From Massilia rubra (GTDB taxonomy: Bacteria; Pseudomonadota; Gammaproteobacteria; Burkholderiales; Burkholderiaceae_D): DNA of 64,000 nt. This document shows, piece after piece, positions 44,655 through 52,460 of the stretch. The notes under the pieces were generated by a model. That model ran no database searches, had not been told where the DNA came from, and saw only the letters and a program-made list of their open reading frames with translations. The translations under genes were made by a program, and so were the position numbers. The DNA lies in the NCBI RefSeq assembly GCF_011682065.1, contig NZ_VUYU01000012.1, forward strand, positions 62,001 to 126,000, written 5' to 3'. The first letter of the stretch is position 1. Every line of letters begins with the position of its first letter.

Positions 44655-44696
44655 GCATGTGACACAAAACATGTGACGCAACACATGTGAAGCATG
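44655..44696. repeat. Three tandem 14-bp units each with CATGTGA
   Basis: Units gcatgtgacacaaa, acatgtgacgcaac and acatgtgaagcatg, phased exactly 14 bp, begin six bases after the YqjK-like stop. Possible binding array or short satellite. The remaining gap to the patatin gene contains a strong terminator at 44778. Confidence 0.7.
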
Positions 44697-44777
44697 CCGC
44701 TGAACTGCTTGGCGACCATGCCGGGCAAGCGAACCCGGCCTTGCAATAAGAACGGAAAAATATGGTGGGGCTTGAGC

Positions 44778-44814
44778 GGCGTCGCAATCTTCGGATTCGG
44801 CGCCGTCTTTTTTT
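44778..44814 (+). terminator. Intrinsic terminator, plus strand
   Basis: ggcgtcgcaatc pairs with gattcggcgcc around ttcg, and the stem is followed by gtcttttttt. It would end the yqjD-yqjE-yqjK transcript 130 bp after the last stop and insulate the patatin gene. Confidence 0.8.
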
Positions 44815-44909
44815 GTTGACATCGTTTTCATCTATACTCGTTTGTCCATTTTTCGCTTGTGCATTTTTCACTTTCGCACACTTCATCTCGACTTCATTCC
44901 GGCCCTCTT

Positions 44910-46061
44910 ATGACTGACATAAACAAACTCAATCCCGACAAGCTGCGTATCGTGCTCGTCCTGCAAGGCGGCGGTGCCCTGGGCGCCTACCAGGCGGGCG
45001 TGTATCAGGCCCTGCACGAGCACAATCTGGTGCCGGACTGGATCGTCGGCACCTCGATCGGCGCCATCAATGCGGCGCTGATCGCCGGCAATGAACAATC
45101 GGTACGGCTGGAAAAGATCAAGGCCTTCTGGGACCGCGTCTCGCATCCCGACACCCTGGACATGACCCGGGTCGACGACCGCCAGCGGCGCTCGAATATC
45201 TGGCTCAACACGTTTGACACCGTCATGCGCGGGGTGCCGGGCTTTTTCACGCCGCGCCTGTTCAGCGGCTTTCCGTTCGGGATGACGGTGGCCCCCGAAG
45301 AAGCCTCGTTCTACGACACCACGCCGCTGCGCGACACCTTGCGCGAACTGGTCGACTTCGACTATCTGAACGAAGAGGGCGGCATGCGCCTGACGGTCAA
45401 CGCCGTCAATGTGCGCACCGGCGAACTGGCGCACTTCGACAGCCAGGGCGGGCAGCTGTGCGCCGACCATGTGCGCGCCAGCGGCAGCCTGCCGCCGGCC
45501 TTTGCCCCGGTCCGCATCGACGGCGAACTGTACTGGGATGGCGGCCTGTACTCGAACACCCCGCTCGAATCGGTGCTGCGCGAGCTGCCCGGAGGCGACA
45601 CCATCTGCTTCATGGTCGACTTGTGGAGCGCGGAAGGCGAGGAACCGGTGACGATGGATGAAGTCAATACGCGCCAGAAAGACGTGACCTTTGCCTCGCG
45701 CTCGAAACGCCATATCGATGACTACAGCACCACCCATGCGCTGCAACACAAGCTGCGCCAGATGTATGCGCGCATGCCCGAGTCCGAGCGCACCGAGGAC
45801 GACCGGCGCGAACTCGAAGCGCTCGGTTGCGACGCCACCTTGCACATCGTGCGCATTCCCTACGCCGGGCACGACTGGCACATGGCGTCGAAGGACGTCA
45901 ATTTTTCAAAGGGATCGATCGAGTGGCGCTGGGAGCAGGGCTACCGCGATGCGCTGCGCGCGCTCAAGTACGCGGGCTGGCTGGTGATGGTGGCCGAAGA
46001 AACGGCCGTGGTGGTGCACGAATTGCCGCCGGAGCAGGATGATTGGGTCGCGGCGGCGTAA
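44910..46061 (+). CDS. Patatin-like phospholipase
   Basis: 383 residues. The oxyanion motif QGGGALGAYQAG at 20-31, the nucleophile in GTSIGAIN (S about 59), and the aspartate in WDGGLYSNTP form the Ser-Asp dyad of patatins. A C-terminal region of about 130 residues is not identified. No signal peptide, so cytoplasmic or membrane-associated. It would act as a lipid acyl hydrolase. The ATG at 44910 has no strong ribosome site; a GTG at 44859 in the same frame is the alternative. Confidence 0.88.
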   Translation: MTDINKLNPDKLRIVLVLQGGGALGAYQAGVYQALHEHNLVPDWIVGTSIGAINAALIAGNEQSVRLEKIKAFWDRVSHPDTLDMTRVDDRQRRSNIWLNTFDTVMRGVPGFFTPRLFSGFPFGMTVAPEEASFYDTTPLRDTLRELVDFDYLNEEGGMRLTVNAVNVRTGELAHFDSQGGQLCADHVRASGSLPPAFAPVRIDGELYWDGGLYSNTPLESVLRELPGGDTICFMVDLWSAEGEEPVTMDEVNTRQKDVTFASRSKRHIDDYSTTHALQHKLRQMYARMPESERTEDDRRELEALGCDATLHIVRIPYAGHDWHMASKDVNFSKGSIEWRWEQGYRDALRALKYAGWLVMVAEETAVVVHELPPEQDDWVAAA

Positions 46062-46108
46062 TCGGCGCTGCCGGCGCGCCGCTTGCGGGCGCGCCGGCGC
46101 GGGTCGGA

Positions 46109-46516
46109 TCATCCGCCAGCGGCAGCCTGGGCGCGCGCGCCGGCCATGTCTTTCTGGTAGTTCGCTTGCGCCTCTTTGTTGCAAGCGCTGCGCTCGGACG
46201 CCGGCAAGGCCCGGCATGCGCCCTTCGCTTCCTGCAGGGCCGCGCCCATTTCCTTGCGCAAGGTGCGCAGGCGGGCGTCGGGCGTGACGTCTTCGCGCGA
46301 CCAGCGCGCCGGGTCGCCACGGGCGATTTCGGCCGCTTGCTGGCGCGCGGTGGCGGCCGGCACATTCTGGTCGGTCGAAGTCTGTGGCAGTTGGGCGTTG
46401 GCAAAGCCCATTCCCAGCAGGCAGGCGGCGGCCACGGTGGCGCGCAGCACGCTGCCCAGCGGGGCGGTGGTGCGTGGCGATGCGCATGGCATCGTCTTGT
46501 TGTCGGGCTTGCGCAT
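46109..46516 (-). CDS. Exported hypothetical protein with cysteine pair
   Basis: 135 residues. Signal peptide with core VLRATVAAACLLGMGFA, cleaved near FANAQ. The mature part is helical and charged; the KGACRALPASERSACNKEA segment has a Cys pair 11 residues apart like the repeated units of the gene at 47489. AAGGAG precedes the ATG at 46516; a poly-G tract lies 24 bp further upstream. Function unknown. Confidence 0.7.
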   Translation of the reverse strand: MRKPDNKTMPCASPRTTAPLGSVLRATVAAACLLGMGFANAQLPQTSTDQNVPAATARQQAAEIARGDPARWSREDVTPDARLRTLRKEMGAALQEAKGACRALPASERSACNKEAQANYQKDMAGARAQAAAGG

Positions 46517-46540
46517 GGCAGCTCCTTGTCGGTTGTGTAG

Positions 46541-46550
46541 GGGGGGGGGG
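46541..46550. repeat. Homopolymer of ten G
   Basis: Ten consecutive G on the plus strand (C on the minus strand), 24 bp before the start of the 46109-46516 gene and one base from the terminator of the DUF3309 gene. In a promoter region such tracts can vary in length and alter expression; this may also be a sequencing-difficult site. Confidence 0.6.
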
Positions 46551-46551
46551 C

Positions 46552-46580
46552 AAAAAAAACCGGCGCACGCGGCGCCGGTT
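46552..46580 (-). terminator. Intrinsic terminator of the DUF3309 gene
   Basis: aaccggcgc and gcgccggtt form a perfect stem around acgcg; on the minus strand it is followed by eight T. It sits ten bases after the stop of the DUF3309 gene. Confidence 0.85.
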
Positions 46581-46590
46581 CTCGACTGTC

Positions 46591-46743
46591 TTACAGGCGC
46601 CCGGTGACGAGCAGTACAATCAGCACCACCACGATCAGGCCGGTGATGCCGGTTGGTCCGTATCCCCAGCTGCGGCTGTGGTTCCAGGTAGGAAGAACGC
46701 CGATCAGCGCAAGAATGAGGATAACGAGAAGAATGGTACCCAT
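46591..46743 (-). CDS. DUF3309 family small membrane protein
   Basis: 50 residues starting MGTILLVILILALIGVLPTW and ending VVVLIVLLVTGRL. Two hydrophobic helices around WNHSRSWGYGPTGITG; this is the DUF3309 pattern. AAGGAG stands before the ATG. Too short for most gene finders. Such proteins are common in stress-gene stretches of Burkholderiales; function unknown. It has its own strong terminator. Confidence 0.85.
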   Translation of the reverse strand: MGTILLVILILALIGVLPTWNHSRSWGYGPTGITGLIVVVLIVLLVTGRL

Positions 46744-46818
46744 GGTGGGCTCCTTAAAGGTGGTCGAGCTGTTTACACAGGTCGTGAGTTATTGTAAGTA
46801 AATGGGTAGTGCGGAAAA

Positions 46819-47280
46819 TCAGTAACGGTAGACGCGGCCGTCGACCAGGCGCACGCGGTTGCCCACGCGCAGGTCATACACGCTGTCCTGCACAACAGAG
46901 CGGGTTTCGCCGTTTTGCAGGCGAACGTTGATCTGGTACATCTCCTGGCCATTGCCTTGATTGCGGTTCGCTTCGACCTTGTTGCCGACCACGGCGCCGC
47001 CGACAGCGCCGGCGACGGTGGCCGCGGTACGGCCGCTGCCGCTACCGACCTGGTTGCCGACCAGCGCGCCGACGATGCCGCCGACCACGGCGCCGGCGCC
47101 GTTGGTGTGGCCTTCATTGCGGGTGACCTGGATCGATTCGATGGTGCCGTAGCCAGCCGAGGACGAGGCGGCATTGTCGTAAGCGCCGTTGTTGTATGGC
47201 TGGGGCGCGTTGCTGGCGCAGCCGCTGAGCATGGCGGTGGTGGCGATGACGATTGCTGCGATAGTCTGAGTCGATTTCAT
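46819..47280 (-). CDS. Glycine-zipper lipoprotein (SlyB/17-kDa antigen type)
   Basis: 153 residues. Lipobox MLSGC, then VTRNEGHTNGAGAVVGGIVGALVGNQVGSG and VAGAVGGAVVGNKVEA as glycine zipper, then a beta tail (MYQINVRLQNGETRSV, VYDLRVGNRVRLVDGRV). It is related to the 36228 gene product but is a lipoprotein. The ATG at 47280 has AGGAG upstream. A dyad is 56 bp upstream in the divergent region to the 47489 gene. Confidence 0.88.
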   Translation of the reverse strand: MKSTQTIAAIVIATTAMLSGCASNAPQPYNNGAYDNAASSSAGYGTIESIQVTRNEGHTNGAGAVVGGIVGALVGNQVGSGSGRTAATVAGAVGGAVVGNKVEANRNQGNGQEMYQINVRLQNGETRSVVQDSVYDLRVGNRVRLVDGRVYRY

Positions 47281-47335
47281 GTTGTTCTCCTGACAAAGTG
47301 TGAAGCCAGCATAATCAGCGCGCCGCATGGGGTCT

Positions 47336-47349
47336 GTGCGCTGCCGCAC
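47336..47349. promoter_or_regulatory. 14-bp dyad GTGCGCTGCCGCAC, putative operator
   Basis: GTNCG-N4-CGNAC copy, 56 bp before the glycine-zipper lipoprotein start (47280, minus strand). Confidence 0.45.
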
Positions 47350-47409
47350 TCAGGTCGATCCAGTTGAGTTTGGCTCAAACTGTTGGGTTTTTGCCACTAA
47401 TCACCTTGT

Positions 47410-47423
47410 GTTCGCCAGCGAAC
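47410..47423. promoter_or_regulatory. 14-bp dyad GTTCGCCAGCGAAC, putative operator
   Basis: A second dyad of the GTNCG-N4-CGNAC type in the same divergent region, palindromic except at the two centre bases, 66 bp before the start of the 47489 gene (plus strand). The two dyads may each serve one of the divergent genes. Confidence 0.45.
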
Positions 47424-47488
47424 AGATGGGCGGCGGCACATCCCGTACAACGGTAAGCAGCGATGTATTGTCACCGGAGAAAAGCAAG

Positions 47489-48037
47489 ATGAAACGAGCA
47501 GTCACCCCCGCCTTGATCGGCGCTTTCCTGATGTCGGCCGCCCTGTCCGCCGGCGCGGCCACGCCGGAAGCGAAGGCGGCGTACAGCCAGGCCAAGGAGG
47601 CCGCCACCGCCAACTACAAGGCGGCCCGTGCGCGCTGCGACGTGATCACCGGTAACCCCAAGGATGTCTGCGTGGAAGAAGCCAAGGCGGCGCGCGTGCG
47701 CGCCGTGGAAGAAGCGGACGCCAACTACAAGAACACGCTCAAGGCCTATACCCAGTCGCGCCTGACGATCGCCTCGGCCAACTATGACCTCGACAAGGTC
47801 AAGTGCCGTGCGCTGACCGGCAACGACAAGGATGTCTGCGTGCAGCAGGCGAAATCGACCCTGATCGCGGCCCAGGCCGACGCCAGGGCGGACAAGAAAG
47901 CGATCGAAGCGCGCACCGATGCGCGCGACGACAAACGAACGGCCGAGTACAAAGTCGCGCTTGAAAAGTGCGATGCGTTTGCCGGTGCGGTCAAGGACAC
48001 CTGTGTCTCAACCGCAAAATCGCAGTATGGTAAATAA
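47489..48037 (+). CDS. Exported protein with three cysteine-pair repeats
   Basis: 182 residues, signal peptide cleaved near SAGAA. The mature part is helical and carries three related units: RCDVITGNPKDVCVEEAKA, KCRALTGNDKDVCVQQAKS and KCDAFAGAVKDTCVSTAKS, each with a Cys pair 10-12 residues apart separated by conserved K-D. These look like a repeated helical-hairpin domain closed by disulfides in the periplasm. No family name known to me. It is divergent from the glycine-zipper lipoprotein gene and 71 bp upstream of a BON-lipoprotein gene. Confidence 0.7.
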   Translation: MKRAVTPALIGAFLMSAALSAGAATPEAKAAYSQAKEAATANYKAARARCDVITGNPKDVCVEEAKAARVRAVEEADANYKNTLKAYTQSRLTIASANYDLDKVKCRALTGNDKDVCVQQAKSTLIAAQADARADKKAIEARTDARDDKRTAEYKVALEKCDAFAGAVKDTCVSTAKSQYGK

Positions 48038-48108
48038 GTAACAAGCAAGCTATGCTGCAACAGCTCATATCGAGCACTTTTTTTGAACCACCCACCAAGG
48101 AGTCCACT

Positions 48109-48423
48109 ATGAAAATCGCAAAACGTCTGTCGACCATGCTGTTTGCCGCCACCCTCGTCGCCACCATGGCTGGTTGCGCTTCGACCGCCACCAAAGAAGG
48201 CACGGGCGAGTTTATCGATGACACCGTGATCACCGCGAAAGTCAAAGCATCGATCTTCAACGAGCCTACCCTCAAAGCGTCGGAAATCAATGTCGAAACC
48301 TTCAAGGGCGACGTGCAGCTGTCCGGCTTCGTGGCCGACCCGGCTGACGCCACCAAAGCGGCCGATGTGGCACGCGGCGTGAAGGGTGTAGTATCGGTCA
48401 AGAACGACGTACGTGTGAAGTAA
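48109..48423 (+). CDS. BON-domain lipoprotein (second copy)
   Basis: 104 residues. Lipobox TMAGC, then a BON domain (IDDTVITAKVKASIFNEPTL, KASEINVETFKGDVQLSGF, VKGVVSVKNDVR). It is a paralogue of 38614-38925, matching over long phrases such as EINVETFKG and VQLSGFVA. Probably an envelope stress lipoprotein. AAGGAG lies before the ATG. Confidence 0.88.
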   Translation: MKIAKRLSTMLFAATLVATMAGCASTATKEGTGEFIDDTVITAKVKASIFNEPTLKASEINVETFKGDVQLSGFVADPADATKAADVARGVKGVVSVKNDVRVK

Positions 48424-48435
48424 GCTGAGCTCTTC

Positions 48436-48459
48436 AGGCCGGCCCGCAGTGGCCGGCCT
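48436..48459 (+). terminator. Perfect 9-bp GC hairpin
   Basis: aggccggcc and ggccggcct pair around cgcagt, 13 bp after the BON-lipoprotein stop. No T run, so termination is probable rather than certain. Confidence 0.5.
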
Positions 48460-48489
48460 GCGGCGCCGGCTCTATAATGTGAAGATTTT

Positions 48490-49734
48490 ATGCAGCTTGC
48501 AGATCCGATTCCGGCACCCGCCAATGAAAACCCCGCTCCGGCCACCGAGAGCGTCGCCGTCAAGGCACCCCCCGCCGATGCCGGCGCGGAGCATCACGAT
48601 CCACTCACCGCCACCGCTGCGCAGGCGCTGCGCATCCCGATCCATGTCAATGCGCGCGGGCTGGCGCTGGGCATCATCGCGACGATTGCCTTTGTCTACG
48701 CGCTGCAGTGGGCGCAAAAATTCCTGGTCCCGCTCTTGCTCGGGATCTTTATCGCCTACACGCTCAACCCGCTGGTCCTGTTTCTCGAACGGCGCATGCA
48801 CGTCAAGCGCGCCTTCGGCGCCACCATCGTCACGGTCGTCATCCTGGTGTTGATGGGCGGGGTGCTGAACCGGGTGCAGGGCGAGTTTTTCAACATCATC
48901 GACGAATTGCCGACCATTACGCAGAAGGTCACGCGCATCCTGACCCGCGCCAGCGGTGGACAGCCGAGCACGATCCAGCAGATGCAGGCCGCCGCCTCCC
49001 AGATCGAGCAAGCCACCTCCAGCGTGGGCGGGCAAAAGTCGGCGGCGCGCAAGGCGATGCCGGCCGCGGCCGCCGCCGGCGGCAGTTTCAAGATCATGGA
49101 CTGGGTGCTGGCCGGCTCGATGGGCTTCATCGGTTTCGTCACGCAAGCGACGATGGTGGTGTTCCTGGTGTTCTTTTTGCTTCTTGCGGGAGATACCTTC
49201 AAGCGCAAGCTGGTCAAATTGACCGGGCCGTCGCTGAGCCGCAAGAAAGTGACCGTGCATATCCTGGACGACATCAATACCTCGATCCAGAACTATATGT
49301 TCATGCTGCTGGTCACCAATACCTTGCTGGCGCTGCTGATGTGGGTCGCCCTGAGCGCCATCGGGCTCGAAAATGCGGGCGCCTGGGCGATTTTCGCCGG
49401 CCTGATGCACATCATGCCGTACTTCGGCCCGCTGTTGATCACCGCGCTGACCGCCCTGGTTGCCTTCATGCAGTTCGAATCGCTGGAAATGACCTTGCTG
49501 GTGGCCGGCGCCTCGCTCGCCATCGCCACCCTGGTCGGCACCGTCATTGCGACGTGGATGACCGGCAAGATCGCCAAGATGAACCCGGCCGCCGTGTTCG
49601 TCAGCCTGTTGTTCTGGGGCTGGCTGTGGGGCATGTGGGGCTTGCTGCTCGGCGTGCCGGTTGTCGTGATGATCAAGGTCGTGGCCGAACGGGTCGAAGG
49701 CATGGAAGTATTGGCCGAGCTGCTGGGCGAGTAA
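48490..49734 (+). CDS. AI-2E family transporter (PerM/TqsA-like)
   Basis: 414 residues with about eight TM helices: two near 55-100, then a soluble coiled region (130-200), and five to six helices from about 215 to 400 with QNYMFMLLVTNTLLALLMWV and MHIMPYFGPLLITALTALVA. This is the AI-2E/PerM family pattern. Members export small solutes or autoinducers; the substrate is not known here. The stop lies in the left end of the 191-bp palindromic element. Confidence 0.85.
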   Translation: MQLADPIPAPANENPAPATESVAVKAPPADAGAEHHDPLTATAAQALRIPIHVNARGLALGIIATIAFVYALQWAQKFLVPLLLGIFIAYTLNPLVLFLERRMHVKRAFGATIVTVVILVLMGGVLNRVQGEFFNIIDELPTITQKVTRILTRASGGQPSTIQQMQAAASQIEQATSSVGGQKSAARKAMPAAAAAGGSFKIMDWVLAGSMGFIGFVTQATMVVFLVFFLLLAGDTFKRKLVKLTGPSLSRKKVTVHILDDINTSIQNYMFMLLVTNTLLALLMWVALSAIGLENAGAWAIFAGLMHIMPYFGPLLITALTALVAFMQFESLEMTLLVAGASLAIATLVGTVIATWMTGKIAKMNPAAVFVSLLFWGWLWGMWGLLLGVPVVVMIKVVAERVEGMEVLAELLGE

Positions 49735-49924
49735 GAGCCTATCTCAGTAGATCGGAGTCGCTGCTGGCGCGCCTGGCAAGCGTGGGCGGCCTCGGTATTC
49801 CTTCGGAATACCCTCGTCGTTGCATGGCTAGCCATGCGGCCTCCTCGCGCCTTGCCCACGCTTGCCATGCATCGCCTACGCGCATGTCGCCATCCGCTTC
49901 CCCCGATCTACTGAGATAGGCTCT
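49734..49924. mobile_element. 191-bp nested-palindrome element with 22-bp inverted ends (MITE-like)
   Basis: The ends agagcctatctcagtagatc (22 bp in all, 49734-49755) and the exact reverse complement (49903-49924) frame the element. Inside are three further perfect inverted structures: ggcaagcgtgggc paired with gcccacgcttgcc (49775-49787 and 49854-49866), a hairpin ggtattcc-ttc-ggaatacc (49794-49812) and a 16-bp palindrome gcatggctagccatgc (49822-49837). The element codes for nothing convincing. The layout is that of a small non-autonomous transposable unit, or a structured RNA; no clear target duplication is visible. Confidence 0.75.
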
Positions 49925-50013
49925 AAGCCGGCGGCGGCGGGGCGGCATGCCTTTGCGCCCGCGCCGCCGTATGTTAGGCTTGCAGATCGTCAATTCATAA
50001 GCGCGCTTTGTTC

Positions 50014-50961
50014 ATGCTCCAGTTAAAAAATCTTGCGCTCAGCGTGGCCCGGGCCGCTTGCGCCGTGCTCTATTGCGGCGTGTTTGCCGGCGCCGCCTGC
50101 GCGCAATCGGTTGCGTTCACCTTCGACGACGGCCCCTCGCTGGACGCCACGCCGCGCCTGACGCCCCAGCAACGCAACGACGCCATGCTCGCCGCGCTGG
50201 CCAGGCATCAGGTCAAGGCCGCGCTGTTCGTAACCGCCGGCAATGGCGCCGACAAGCCGGCCGGCTATGCGCTGGCGCGCGCCTGGGGCGAGGCCGGGCA
50301 CGCCATCGGCAACCACACGATGACCCATCCGGATCTCGATAACGCCAAGGTCAGCCTGGCGCAATACCAGCGCGAAGTGCTGGACTGCGACAAGATCATC
50401 GCCACCTTGCCCGGTTACCAGAAGTGGTTCCGCTACACCTACCTGCGCGAAGGCAGCACGCCCGACAAACGCGACGGCATGCGCGACTTTCTCGCCGCGC
50501 AGGGCTACCGCAATGCGTATGTCAGCCTCGACACCAGCGACTGGCGCCTCGACGAACATCTGGCCGAGACCTTGGACAAGAACAGCAAGGCCGACCTGGC
50601 GCCCCTGAAAAAAGCCTACCTGGCGCATGTGCGCGAGCGCGCGCTGGCCTACCGCGCCTTGTCGCAGCGGCTGCAGGGACGCGACATTGCCCAGGTCATC
50701 CTGCTGCACCACAATTTGATCAACGCGCTGTTTCTCGATGACGTGATCGGGATGTTCAAGGACATGGGCTGGACCATCGTGTCGCCGGCCAAGGCCTTCG
50801 AAGACCCGGTTTACCAGTTCTCGCCGCAACATCCGGCCCACGGACAGAGCCTGCTGCTGTCGATGTCGCGCAGCCTCGGCATGGACAAATTGGATGAGAA
50901 GAAACGCCTGCAAGACGATGGCGAAGCCGACATCGGCCGCCTGAAAGCACAAGGATACTAG
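50014..50961 (+). CDS. Polysaccharide deacetylase family protein
   Basis: 315 residues. Signal peptide with likely cleavage near GAACAQS. NodB homology domain motifs: TFDDGPS (catalytic Asp and metal Asp) and GNHTMTHPDLD (metal histidines). The mature protein is periplasmic and would remove acetyl groups from a glycan such as chitin-like or peptidoglycan material. The ATG at 50014 is preferred to a TTG two codons earlier. It begins 89 bp after the palindromic element and is followed at 6 bp by the LolC/E-type permease, so these two genes share a transcript. Confidence 0.87.
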   Translation: MLQLKNLALSVARAACAVLYCGVFAGAACAQSVAFTFDDGPSLDATPRLTPQQRNDAMLAALARHQVKAALFVTAGNGADKPAGYALARAWGEAGHAIGNHTMTHPDLDNAKVSLAQYQREVLDCDKIIATLPGYQKWFRYTYLREGSTPDKRDGMRDFLAAQGYRNAYVSLDTSDWRLDEHLAETLDKNSKADLAPLKKAYLAHVRERALAYRALSQRLQGRDIAQVILLHHNLINALFLDDVIGMFKDMGWTIVSPAKAFEDPVYQFSPQHPAHGQSLLLSMSRSLGMDKLDEKKRLQDDGEADIGRLKAQGY

Positions 50962-50967
50962 GAATAC

Positions 50968-52227
50968 ATGCTCGCTAATTTACCTTACGAATTACAGATC
51001 GCCCTGCGTTACACCAGCGCGCAACGCCGCAGCGAACGCAATCCGATGCTGTCGGTCATTTCCCTCATTTCGGTGAGCGGCATTGCGCTGGGCGTGGCCG
51101 CGCTCATTGTGGTGTTGTCGGTGATGAACGGCTTCCAGAAGGAAGTGGCGGCGCGCATGCTGTCGATGATTCCGCACATCGAAGTCATCGACGAGCGCGG
51201 TGGCTTGCGCAATTGGGAGCAGACGCTGGCGCAGGCGCGCGGCAATCCGGCCGTGTCCGGCGGCGCGCCGTTCGTCACCTTGCAGGGCATGCTGCTGTAT
51301 GACGAAACCATGCGCCCGGTGGCGGTGCAAGGCATCTTGCCGGCGGCCGAAAAAACCGTGTCGAGCATCGCCGATCGCATCAAGGACGGCAAGCTTGACG
51401 ATTTGCAGCCGGGCCGCTTCAATATCGTGCTCGGCTACGAACTGGCCAGCAAGCTGGGCGTAAAAGTGGGCGATAAATTGTCGCTGCTGGTGGCGCCGCA
51501 GGGTGGGGCGGCTACCGCCTGGACGCCGCGCCGGCAAGTCTTCACGGTGACGGGGACGTTTAATGTAGGGCACAACGATTACGATTCGAGCGTGGCGCTG
51601 GCGCATATCGACGATGCGCGCGCGGTCGAGCAATTGCCCTTGCCGTCCGGATTGCGCCTGAGTTTGCATGACCTGCACCAGGCGCCGAAAGTGGCGCAGC
51701 AATTGTCCAGCAGCATGCCGCCGGAGCTGATGTTCCGCGACTGGACGCGCCAGAACGAGGTCTGGTTCGCGGCCCTGCAATCGCAAAAGCGCATGATGTT
51801 CCTGATCCTGGTGCTCATTATTGCGGTGGCGGCGTTCAATCTGGTGTCCACCCTGGTGATGAAGGTCAACGACAAGCAGGCCGATATTGCGATTTTGCGC
51901 ACCCTGGGCGCCTCGCCGCGTTCGATCATGGCGGTGTTCATGATGCAGGGCGCGCTGGTCGGGGTGATCGGGACTGCGGCCGGGGTGGCGGCGGGCGTGC
52001 TGGTGGCCATGAATATCGATATGATCATGCCGGTGGTGGAGAAGCTGCTGGGCAGCAAGCTGCTGTCGAAAGAGATTTACTTCCTCAGTTCGGTGCCGTC
52101 GGACCCGCAATGGCAGGATATCGTCATGATTGGCGGGGTGTCGGTGGCGCTGGCCTTCGTAGCGACCTTGTATCCGAGTTATGGGGCGGCGCGGATCAAT
52201 CCGGCGGAGTCCTTGCGCTATGAGTAG
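50968..52227 (+). CDS. lolC: Lipoprotein-releasing ABC permease, LolC/LolE type
   Basis: 419 residues with the four-TM MacB/FtsX arrangement: TM near 27-52, periplasmic domain about 60-270, then three TM helices near 278-300, 325-350 and 382-405. The start LQIALRYTSAQRRS and segments QKRMMFLILVLIIAVAAFN and KQADIAILRTLGASPRSIM are LolC/E hallmarks. The complex extracts outer-membrane lipoproteins from the inner membrane. No LolD ATPase gene follows; the next gene is AT-rich and foreign. LolC versus LolE cannot be told, so the symbol is tentative. Confidence 0.8.
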   Translation: MLANLPYELQIALRYTSAQRRSERNPMLSVISLISVSGIALGVAALIVVLSVMNGFQKEVAARMLSMIPHIEVIDERGGLRNWEQTLAQARGNPAVSGGAPFVTLQGMLLYDETMRPVAVQGILPAAEKTVSSIADRIKDGKLDDLQPGRFNIVLGYELASKLGVKVGDKLSLLVAPQGGAATAWTPRRQVFTVTGTFNVGHNDYDSSVALAHIDDARAVEQLPLPSGLRLSLHDLHQAPKVAQQLSSSMPPELMFRDWTRQNEVWFAALQSQKRMMFLILVLIIAVAAFNLVSTLVMKVNDKQADIAILRTLGASPRSIMAVFMMQGALVGVIGTAAGVAAGVLVAMNIDMIMPVVEKLLGSKLLSKEIYFLSSVPSDPQWQDIVMIGGVSVALAFVATLYPSYGAARINPAESLRYE

Positions 52228-52460
52228 TAGACGCGAGCACCTTGAATTGCTACATTGTTAATATGAAGATAAAAGCGATGAGCTATATACTAAATTGATC
52301 CTTCTTACCTATTATTCGCTATCGTCGCCACATAAACTGCCGATTCGACACTGCGCTGATGTGTAAAGGGGAGCTATGTCGCCGATCTTTTAGAGATTTC
52401 GGAGCTGCAGCGACAATATGATTTTTTTCTTGATTATTCATAATTGAACTGGGATTGAAA

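Noticed and set aside
49739-49993. Open frame inside the 191-bp element
   Set aside because: Composition follows the inverted repeats, there is no ribosome site and it runs through both ends.
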